From positions 1-11,156 of the forward strand of contig CBDHFJ010000110.1 in NCBI GenBank assembly GCA_965262315.1: DNA of 11,156 nucleotides, read 5' to 3'. Below, piece after piece: positions 6,972 to 11,156 of this stretch. The first letter of the stretch is position 1; every line of letters begins with the position of its first letter. The stretch is from JBCCFK01 sp965262315 (GTDB lineage: Bacteria; Actinomycetota; Acidimicrobiia; Acidimicrobiales; UBA8592). Both the position numbers and the translations under genes were made by a program. The notes under the pieces were generated by a model. The model ran no database searches. It had not been told where the DNA came from and saw only the letters and a program-made list of their open reading frames with translations.

Positions 6972-7029
6972 GGTGGCGCAGCCAGTGGTCGAAACCCCCC
7001 AACGACCACTGACTGCGTAGAACGCCACC
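6972..7029. other. Long interrupted hairpin with C6/G6 loop
   Basis: Inner stem CAGTGGTCG (6983-6991) with CGACCACTG (7003-7011) around an 11-base loop containing six C (plus) or six G (minus). After one C/A mismatch the stem continues with CGCAG/CTGCG (6977-6981 with 7013-7017). After a 7-base bulge GGTGG/CCACC follows (6972-6976 with 7025-7029). That is 19 pairs in all. It directly adjoins the UUCG hairpin. It may be part of a structured RNA or a protein-binding site; it matches no RNA family known to me. Confidence 0.5.
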
Positions 7030-7033
7030 CGTG

Positions 7034-7082
7034 AACTCCACGAAGGCCGGTCGCCCCCCGGTCGATCAGCCCTACTGGAGTT
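7034..7082. repeat. Wide inverted repeat AACTCCA/TGGAGTT
   Basis: AACTCCA at 7034-7040 and its complement TGGAGTT at 7076-7082 enclose 35 bases. It is the next arm pair beside the hairpin at 6972-7029, which together would give a multi-hairpin RNA. With a 7-bp stem and wide loop it could be chance. Confidence 0.3.
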
Positions 7083-7084
7083 GA

Positions 7085-7100
7085 TGTGTCGGACGACACA
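7085..7100. promoter_or_regulatory. Palindrome TGTGTCG-GA-CGACACA, candidate operator
   Basis: Perfect 7-bp arms with a 2-base spacer. GATGTGT (7083-7089) also pairs with ACACATC (7105-7111), giving overlapping half-sites. It resembles a dimer-binding site but not an operator class I can name. It lies far (185 bp) from the start of the 6370-6870 gene and downstream of the microprotein gene, so its target is unclear. Confidence 0.35.
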
Positions 7101-7162
7101 GTACACACATCATGCCCGGTCGCCAAGAGGAAGATGAAATCGACATGAATCCGTATCAACAC

Positions 7163-7199
7163 GGTTGTCCCCAGCCGGTGGGGACAACCCGGTGGACAA
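7163..7199. other. Cluster of three DnaA-box-like nonamers
   Basis: TTGTCCCCA on plus at 7165-7173, the same nonamer on minus at 7187-7179, and TTGTCCACC on minus at 7199-7191. Each differs by one base from TTGTCCACA, the GC-rich actinobacterial DnaA box. The first two form a 10-bp inverted repeat (7163-7172 with 7180-7189, loop 7 bases) that could equally be a terminator for the microprotein gene. No dnaA, dnaN or gyr gene is near, so an origin is not claimed. Confidence 0.35.
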
Positions 7200-7203
7200 C
7201 CGC

Positions 7204-7329
7204 CCGTCGCCGGGTCCGCAGATCAGCTGACGATCTTGACCGGAGCGGGTACGGCTTCGCCTGACGATCTTGACCGTCGCCGGGTCCGCAGATCAGCTGA
7301 CGATCTTGACCGGAGCGGGCACGGCTTCG
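7204..7329. repeat. Tandem duplication of 56 bp with 70-bp period
   Basis: 7204-7259 and 7274-7329 are identical except for one base (T at 7250, C at 7320). The 14-base spacer (7260-7273) is itself part of the unit: the 16-mer CTGACGATCTTGACCG occurs three times, at 7227, 7261 and 7297. The right copy contains the last 12 codons and the stop of the microprotein gene; the left copy is an untranslated echo of that tail. Too few copies and too irregular to be a CRISPR array. Confidence 0.95.
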
Positions 7330-7466
7330 ACACACTCGTGCCTGCCGCAGTTCCAGCAGGGGTCACGGAGGGTCCCGCGCCACGTCACATCGCAATGCGG
7401 ACACGCCACGGTCAACTTGGCGGGCCGCAGGTTGCGGACCTTTCCCCGGCGCGGACGTCTGGTCAC
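7293..7466 (-). CDS. 57-residue zinc-ribbon microprotein
   Basis: A short gene easily missed by length cut-offs. It runs from GTG at 7466 to TGA at 7293. The N-terminus is very basic (MTRRPRRGKVRNLRPAKL). Then come CPHC (22-25), the Trp-containing link DVTWRGTLRDP, and CWNCG (37-41), which form a CxxC...CxxC zinc ribbon with 11 residues between the pairs. HEC (43-45) and a short tail ending APVKIVS follow. Two CxxC pairs in such a short frame, with mostly G/C-ending codons, argue strongly for a real gene. AGGA lies 9 bases before the GTG; an overlapping TAGGAT could be a -10. It is divergent from the cyclophilin gene across 158 bp. Basic ribbon proteins often bind nucleic acid or ribosomes; this role is a guess. 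Its 3' end is inside a tandem duplication. Confidence 0.7.
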   Translation of the reverse strand: MTRRPRRGKVRNLRPAKLTVACPHCDVTWRGTLRDPCWNCGRHECVEAVPAPVKIVS

Positions 7467-7571
7467 GAACGCGCATCCTATGGGGGACCGGCGGGCCTGC
7501 TGGTGGATGCCGCGCGGCGTTCCGCGACATGGCTTCGTCGGGCGGCACGAGGAGAGTGGTCGGTGGTCTTC

Positions 7572-7577
7572 TACCCT
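7572..7577 (+). promoter_or_regulatory. Candidate -10 of the cyclophilin gene
   Basis: TACCCT fits TANNNT and lies 47 bases before the cyclophilin ATG. No clear -35 is seen 16-18 bases upstream. This is the only good -10 candidate in the 158-bp divergent region 7467-7624. Confidence 0.3.
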
Positions 7578-7624
7578 GGCCGGGCCGCCTGTCGGCGGTG
7601 ACGCTCACGCAAAGGACGATCCTC

Positions 7625-8176
7625 ATGCCCGACTGCCCCGCCCCCGATGGCTCCAGCCCCCGTCAGACCAGCTTCGACAGTGCACCGCCGATGTGCATCG
7701 ATCCGTCGAAGTCCTACACGGCGACGATGGACACCTCGTTGGGCGAGATGGTCATCCACCTCGACGCTGCCGGCGCGCCGAAGACCGTGAACAACTTCGT
7801 CTTCCTGGCCCGCTACCACTACTACGACAGCCTGGTCTTCCACCGGATCATCAACGGCTTCATGTGCCAGGGCGGCTGCCCCGAGGGCAGCGGCCGCGGT
7901 GGTCCCGGCTATCGGTTCGAGGACGAGCTTCCGGCTCCCGGTCGCTACGAGATCGGTTCGATCGCGATGGCCAATGCCGGGCCCAACACCAACGGCAGCC
8001 AGTTCTTCATCGTGACCGGTGCTTCCGGCGTCGGCCTGCCCCCGGCGTACAGCCTGTTCGGCAAGGTCATCAAAGGCCTCGAGGTCGCCGACGAGATGCA
8101 GCGTGTGGCCACCGCGCCCGGCGACCGTCCCCTGGAGGACGTCGTCATCAACGCGGTCACCATCACCGAGAGCTGA
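7625..8176 (+). CDS. Cyclophilin-type peptidyl-prolyl cis-trans isomerase
   Basis: Cytoplasmic protein-folding enzyme (183 residues) that isomerises Xaa-Pro peptide bonds. Cyclophilin core about 30-182: FHRIINGFMCQGGCP (72-86) with catalytic Arg74, phenylalanine F79 and Gln82; the substrate pocket GSIAMANAGPNTNGSQFFIV (111-130); and YSLFGKVIKGLEVADEM (142-158). Tyr142 stands where cyclosporin-sensitive cyclophilins have Trp, as in many bacterial members. There is no signal peptide. The N-terminal 25 residues are Pro/Ser-rich, with Cys4 and Cys24. Cys81 and Cys85 flank the QGG motif, where Ile and Asp are usual. The ATG at 7625 has AAGGA 8 bases upstream; an in-frame ATG at 7529 has no such support. 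This is the only plus-strand gene in the window, and it converges on the LysM gene. Confidence 0.95.
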   Translation: MPDCPAPDGSSPRQTSFDSAPPMCIDPSKSYTATMDTSLGEMVIHLDAAGAPKTVNNFVFLARYHYYDSLVFHRIINGFMCQGGCPEGSGRGGPGYRFEDELPAPGRYEIGSIAMANAGPNTNGSQFFIVTGASGVGLPPAYSLFGKVIKGLEVADEMQRVATAPGDRPLEDVVINAVTITES

Positions 8177-8210
8177 GATCCGACGTCGCGCCGAGCCCGG
8201 AGCGCGCAGT

Positions 8211-8237
8211 CTCTGCGTCCTCTGCGTCCTCTCCGTC
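8211..8237. repeat. Three 9-bp tandem repeats in a convergent intergenic gap
   Basis: CTCTGCGTC, CTCTGCGTC and CTCTCCGTC in direct succession, in the 63-bp gap between cyclophilin and LysM gene stops. No hairpin terminator is evident in this gap. Probably slippage-derived. Confidence 0.7.
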
Positions 8238-8239
8238 CC

Positions 8240-8674
8240 TCAGCCGTCGGCGGCGGGTTCGGTGTCGGGCTCGGCTTCGGTTTCGGGTTCGGCTGCGTCT
8301 TGTTCGGCCTGCCACTCCGCGACCTCTTCTTCGGTCGGGATGACGATCTCCTGGCCGACCTGGATGAGGTCCGGGTTCAGCATGTCGTTGACCGCGATGA
8401 TGGCGCCCAATGGCACCCCGAACGTGGCGGCGATGGTGCCGAGGAGGTCGCCGGACTCGACGGTGTAGGTCAGGCGCGGCACCTCGATCTCCGCGGGTAC
8501 CGCGGTGGGAGTCGGTGCCGCAACCGTGTCGAGCGGTGTCGAAGTGGCGGTGGCGTCGTCTTCGATGTCCGGCCGTTCGTCCGTTGTCGGTTCGTCGTCG
8601 TCACCGCCGCAGCCTGCGGCCACCAGCACGACCACGGCGAAGGCGGCCAGGCCGCCACGGAAACGCTTCAGCAT
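8240..8674 (-). CDS. LysM-domain lipoprotein
   Basis: Secreted, lipid-anchored protein of 144 residues. The signal peptide MLKRFRGGLAAFAVVVLVAAGC has a lipobox (AAGC, a weak but common actinobacterial form) with modified Cys22. It is followed by an acidic Thr/Pro-rich linker (23-66) that would span the outer cell-wall space. One LysM domain (about 69-113, from LTYTVESGDLLGTIA to VGQEIVIP) should bind peptidoglycan N-acetylglucosamine. The C-terminal tail (114-144) is rich in Glu, Ala, Asp and Pro, and no enzymatic domain is present. The ATG at 8674 has AGGGGGG 5 bases upstream. With no catalytic part it is likely a cell-wall anchor or structural protein. The upstream minus-strand gene ends 102 bp before it. 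Confidence 0.92.
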   Translation of the reverse strand: MLKRFRGGLAAFAVVVLVAAGCGGDDDEPTTDERPDIEDDATATSTPLDTVAAPTPTAVPAEIEVPRLTYTVESGDLLGTIAATFGVPLGAIIAVNDMLNPDLIQVGQEIVIPTEEEVAEWQAEQDAAEPETEAEPDTEPAADG

Positions 8675-8706
8675 CTGACCCCCCTGATGTCGGACACGGT
8701 TCGGCG

Positions 8707-8712
8707 ATGGTA
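8707..8712 (-). promoter_or_regulatory. Candidate -10 of the LysM lipoprotein gene
   Basis: Minus-strand TACCAT fits TANNNT and would start transcription near 8700, giving a leader of about 26 bases that contains the AGGGGGG ribosome site. No good -35 is visible at 16-18 bases. Confidence 0.35.
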
Positions 8713-8776
8713 CCGCAGGGCTCGGTTCAGGCTGAAAACCGCAGGTCAAGATCGACCATGGCCGGGCGCGGTCGCT

Positions 8777-9184
8777 TCATCCGACCCGGCGGTCGTGCCA
8801 GATCGCGCCCGCCGACTCCATGGCCAACTCCAGGTCCACGCGGTCGTCGCTCCCGGGGGCGAAGCCTCCGGTGGCGTCCAGGTGGGCGAACAGGGTGATC
8901 ATGGTGGTGGCCAACCCGTCGGGCGTTGCCACGCCCCGCAGCGAGCACCAGCCCGACAGGTCGATCCACCACAACCGCCAGACGTCATCTTCGGTCCAGC
9001 GGTTCACCGGCACCGGCACCTCACTCTTGGCCGCGAGGATGACGGTCAGTGCGTCGAAGTCCATGCGATGGCCGTTGGCCAGAGCCCACCGTGTGGTCCG
9101 CAGGCGCAGTGTGGAGGCGGCTGGGGAGAGACGGGCGATCCGGCGAGCACGAGGTGTGGTGCTGGTCTGCATGGTCCCCATCAT
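8777..9184 (-). CDS. Hypothetical Trp-rich protein
   Basis: 135 residues, not recognised. There is no signal peptide or membrane segment. The N-terminal 35 residues are basic (RARRIARL, TLRLRTTR). The rest looks like a small soluble alpha/beta domain with a Trp-rich stretch, NRWTEDDVWRLWWIDLSGWC (61-80), and a later helix with LATTMITLFAHLD. Codon use is as in neighbouring genes, and the protein composition is plausible, so the gene is probably real. The start is uncertain: ATGs at 9184, 9181, 9172 and 9064 are all possible and none has a clear ribosome site. It lies 76 bp downstream of the antiporter stop in the same direction, so it may be the last gene of that transcript, but a functional link is unproven. 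Confidence 0.65.
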   Translation of the reverse strand: MMGTMQTSTTPRARRIARLSPAASTLRLRTTRWALANGHRMDFDALTVILAAKSEVPVPVNRWTEDDVWRLWWIDLSGWCSLRGVATPDGLATTMITLFAHLDATGGFAPGSDDRVDLELAMESAGAIWHDRRVG

Positions 9185-9260
9185 GCTGAGGGGGTGTGAC
9201 AGTTTCTTCGCGCGGTCGGAGCTTGCCCGTCTGCGGCTGCGCTGGAGGTGCTGAGGCGCG

Positions 9261-10463
9261 CTAGGTCGCGATGCGGGTTCGGGGGGCGGCGAAGCGTTGG
9301 GGGAGGGGGATGTCGTCGGCCACCTTGGTCAGGAGGGGGCCAGCCACCGCAGTGATCAACACGTAGGTGGCCGCCAGGGCGCCCAGCTCGGGGCCGTCGA
9401 CCAGATCCGACCCGAGTGCCGCGATCACGATCGAGAACTCGCCGCGGGCCATCAGCACCGTGCCGGCTCGCATGCGGCCCTTGCTGCCGACGCCGAGTCG
9501 CCCCGCCGAGTACCACCCGGTCACCAGTTTCGTGGCCATCCCGATCACGGCAAGGATCAGCGCCGGGACCGCGACATCCGGTAGGTCGGCCGGGTCGATC
9601 TCGAACGTGAAGAACAGGAAGAACGTGCCGGCGAAGAGGTCCCGGAGCGGACTGATCAGCGTCATGGCGCGGTGTTCGGCCTCGCCCGTCAGCGCCAGCC
9701 CCACCAGGAAGGCGCCCACCGCGCCGGAGACCTCGACCGACTGCGCCAGCCCGGCGACCAGCAACGTGAGGCCGAAGACCGCCAGCAACAGCGCCTCGTC
9801 GGACTCGGTGAGGACCCAATCCGAGAGCTTGCGGCCGTAGACCAGCGCCAGGGTCAGGATGAGGCCGACCGTGGCCACGGCCACTGTCACCGTGACGCTG
9901 GTCTCGAGCACCGTGCCGCCCACGATCAGCGCGGCCACGACCGGGAGGTAGATCGCCATCGCCAGATCCTCGATGACGAGGAGGTTCAACACGCTCGGCG
10001 TCTCGCGGTTGCCGAGGCGATTCAGGTCCCCCAGCGACTTGGAGATGATGCCCGACGACGAGATCCAGGTGACTCCGCCGAGCAAGACGGCGGCCAAGGG
10101 TTCGAGCCCCAGGACGAACCCGGCGGCCACGCCGGGGCCGGCGTTGAGGACCATGTCCAGCAACCCCGGACGGGTGCCGGTCCGGAGACCGTTGCGGAGT
10201 TCGGCGTCGGAGTACTCCAAACCGAGCGTGAAGAGCAGCAACAGCACGCCGATCTCGGCTGCGAGCGACGCGAACTCGGTGCTGACGTCGATCTGGGCGA
10301 TGCCGCCCTCGCCGAAGGCCAAGCCGGCGATGAGGTACAGCGGCACCGCGGTGATGCCCATCCGGTTCGCGGCGCGACTCAGGATCGCCAGGCCCAGCGC
10401 GAGCGCGCCGATCTCGATGAACGCCAGCGCCGCTTCGGTGCTGCCGGCGGCCAGGATCGGCAC
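9261..10463 (-). CDS. CPA2-family cation/proton antiporter (KhtU/KefB-like membrane subunit)
   Basis: Membrane antiporter of 400 residues that exchanges K+ or Na+ for H+. Hydrophobic segments recur from residue 12 to about 378, consistent with 11-13 helices of the Na_H_Exchanger fold. Family marks are WISSSGIISKSLGDL (133-147), the ion-site pair Glu165-Asp166 in LLVIEDLAMAIYLPVV, VSGAVGAFLVGLALTG (245-260), FFLFFTFEID (281-290) and MARGEFSIVIAALG (338-351). It ends soon after the last helix and lacks the cytosolic TrkA domains of full-length KefB/KefC (about 600 residues). That role is probably filled by the RCK_C protein encoded 3 bp upstream, as in B. subtilis KhtU with KhtT. The start is GTG at 10463, coupled to the previous gene. 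K+ is the likelier ion by analogy. Confidence 0.92.
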   Translation of the reverse strand: MPILAAGSTEAALAFIEIGALALGLAILSRAANRMGITAVPLYLIAGLAFGEGGIAQIDVSTEFASLAAEIGVLLLLFTLGLEYSDAELRNGLRTGTRPGLLDMVLNAGPGVAAGFVLGLEPLAAVLLGGVTWISSSGIISKSLGDLNRLGNRETPSVLNLLVIEDLAMAIYLPVVAALIVGGTVLETSVTVTVAVATVGLILTLALVYGRKLSDWVLTESDEALLLAVFGLTLLVAGLAQSVEVSGAVGAFLVGLALTGEAEHRAMTLISPLRDLFAGTFFLFFTFEIDPADLPDVAVPALILAVIGMATKLVTGWYSAGRLGVGSKGRMRAGTVLMARGEFSIVIAALGSDLVDGPELGALAATYVLITAVAGPLLTKVADDIPLPQRFAAPRTRIAT

Positions 10464-10466
10464 GGA

Positions 10467-10949
10467 TCAGCGCCGAACGAGTGCTCGGAGAGCGTTGAGG
10501 CCGCCGGAGTCCCCGACGGCGACGATGAGGTCGTCGGCCTCGAGCACGAAGTCCGGCTCCGGAGTCGGGACCGGCTGGCCGTCCCGGATCACCGCGACCA
10601 CGCTGGCCCCGGTCCTGGTGCGATAGGCCTCGTCGCCGATCGTGGAGCCGACCGCCGGTCCGTCCGTGGGGACCTGGATCCAGGCGATCGACTGGCCGTC
10701 GACCGAGTGCTGGATGTCCTCGACCTCTTCGGAGACCTGGGACGCCCCGAGCAATTCGGCCAGCGTCCGGGTGTCGTCGTGGCTGAGCTTGATCACCGAG
10801 GAGCAGGCGTCGGGATCGTCACGGTCGTAGACCAGGATCTCGCGACGGCCGTCGTGGTGGACGAGGACACCGAGTTCCTGGCCGCGATCGGTCGCGAACT
10901 CGTGGCGCACTCCGACGCCGGGCAGCTTGGTCTCGTTGACGTCTGGCAC
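10467..10949 (-). CDS. RCK_C (TrkA C-terminal) regulatory subunit of the antiporter
   Basis: Cytoplasmic regulator of 160 residues, similar in layout to KhtT. The N-terminal domain (about 5-70) has ETKLPGVGVRHEF and a beta-rich segment ELGVLVHHDGRREILVYDRDD. An RCK_C domain (about 75-158) ends in DFVLEADDLIVAVGDSGGLNAL, the typical ligand-binding fold's closing strands. RCK_C domains bind nucleotides such as c-di-AMP or ATP and gate the attached or partner transporter; the ligand here is unknown. The GTG at 10949 fits the conserved N-terminus. No Shine-Dalgarno sequence at proper spacing is seen; GAGAAT 6 bases before the GTG may be a -10 for a leaderless start. The antiporter begins 3 bp after its stop. 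Confidence 0.88.
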   Translation of the reverse strand: MPDVNETKLPGVGVRHEFATDRGQELGVLVHHDGRREILVYDRDDPDACSSVIKLSHDDTRTLAELLGASQVSEEVEDIQHSVDGQSIAWIQVPTDGPAVGSTIGDEAYRTRTGASVVAVIRDGQPVPTPEPDFVLEADDLIVAVGDSGGLNALRALVRR

Positions 10950-10970
10950 GACCTCATTCTCGCAGATCGC

Positions 10971-10994
10971 GCCGCCGTTGCCTCCCTCGGCGGC
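10971..10994 (-). terminator. Short GC hairpin after the right-edge gene
   Basis: GCCGCCG (10971-10977) and CGGCGGC (10988-10994) with a 10-base loop, starting 9 bases after the stop at 11004 on the minus strand. No U-run follows, so it is a weak terminator candidate between this gene and the antiporter operon. Confidence 0.35.
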
Positions 10995-11003
10995 CAGCGC
11001 CGA

Positions 11004-11156
11004 TCAGGCGCCGGCGGTGCGTTCGTAGACGTCGGGCGCCAGGGCGCCGGCGAGTGCGCCGTCCGCCACGACCTCGAGGTCGTCGAGCTGGCACGTGGTC
11101 ATCGCCAGACTGAGGGTCACGCCCAGGTCGGCGTCGGACCGGGCACCGGCACGGAC
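11004..11156 (-). CDS. C-terminal 50 codons of an unidentified gene
   Basis: Open minus-strand frame entering from the right edge and ending with TGA at 11004. The residues contain DADLGVTLSLAMTTCQLDDL, then EVVADGALAGAL, and end PDVYERTAGA. The hydrophobic strand followed by a Cys-containing helix faintly recalls DsrE-like folds, but this is too weak to assign. The frame is preferred because it is fully open and has GC-rich third positions. It is followed after 54 bp by the antiporter regulatory gene. Confidence 0.6.
   Translation of the reverse strand, partial: VRAGARSDADLGVTLSLAMTTCQLDDLEVVADGALAGALAPDVYERTAGA

Larger units (their letters stand above)
6871..7292. other. Structured 422-bp region without a conventional gene
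   Basis: Open frames here (for example minus 6509-7162 and plus 7236-7601) have no recognisable domain, and their codon use does not fit neighbouring genes. The region holds a UUCG-type hairpin (6945-6969), a long interrupted hairpin (6972-7029), a wide inverted repeat (7034-7082), a palindrome (7085-7100), a somewhat A-rich block (about 7120-7165), DnaA-box-like nonamers (7163-7199) and most of a tandem duplication (7204-7329). A -10-like TACCCT on the minus strand (6920-6915) may serve the gene at 6370-6870. Confidence 0.6.

Noticed and set aside
6900..7160. tRNA, tmRNA, SRP RNA or RNase P RNA
   Set aside because: No T-arm GTTCGA pattern, acceptor stem, tmRNA ends or SRP/RNase P core motifs could be found on either strand.
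6509..7162. Minus-strand open frame of 217 codons across the structured region
   Set aside because: It overlaps the 6370-6870 gene in another frame and passes through hairpins, and the protein has no recognisable domain.
7163..7199. Chromosomal origin of replication
   Set aside because: Only three imperfect boxes and none of dnaA, dnaN, recF or gyrB nearby.
7204..7329. CRISPR array
   Set aside because: Only two long copies and a fragment; the spacer is a piece of the repeat itself; no cas genes.
7363..7626. Minus-strand open frame of 87 codons overlapping the microprotein
   Set aside because: It runs in a different frame from the CxxC pairs and is Arg/Pro-rich, typical of an out-of-frame shadow.

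Overview
The window looks like chromosomal DNA of a GC-rich actinobacterium. Codons strongly favour G or C in third position, several genes start with GTG, -10 elements of the TANNNT kind can be seen, and the families (NarL-type two-component pair, FtsX/MacB-type ABC exporters, cyclophilin, LysM lipoprotein, split cation/proton antiporter) fit. The cyclophilin's flavour makes an Acidimicrobiia-like source plausible, but that is a guess. All genes except the cyclophilin are on the minus strand.

Left part (1-6870), read on the minus strand: a small membrane-anchored protein of unknown function (6370-6870), a DesK/LiaS-type sensor kinase (5034-6287) and its NarL-family response regulator (4378-5037, 4-bp overlap). 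A 223-bp control region (4155-4377) follows, with a candidate operator, a weak promoter and a hairpin whose loop carries a G-quadruplex motif. Then come an ABC ATPase (3366-4154) and a ten-helix FtsX-type permease (822-3362), 3 bp apart. A 16-bp perfect hairpin ends that unit. A second ABC ATPase (1-639) runs off the left edge. The two ATPase genes are nearly identical over 381 bp and then abruptly diverge, which points to gene conversion. The simplest reading is a two-component system that senses envelope stress or an antimicrobial and controls one or two exporters.

Middle part (6871-7624): about 420 bp without a conventional gene but dense in structure (a UUCG-type hairpin, a long interrupted hairpin with a C6 loop, two further inverted repeats, three DnaA-box-like nonamers, a 70-bp tandem duplication). 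Beside it on the minus strand is a 57-residue zinc-ribbon microprotein (7293-7466). The duplicated unit contains the last codons of this gene.

Right part (7625-11156): a cytoplasmic cyclophilin on the plus strand, converging on a LysM lipoprotein. Further right on the minus strand are a Trp-rich hypothetical protein, a CPA2-type cation/proton antiporter, its separate RCK_C regulatory subunit (3 bp apart, KhtU/KhtT-like) and the last 50 codons of an unidentified gene at the right edge. No tRNA, rRNA, insertion sequence or CRISPR array was seen.
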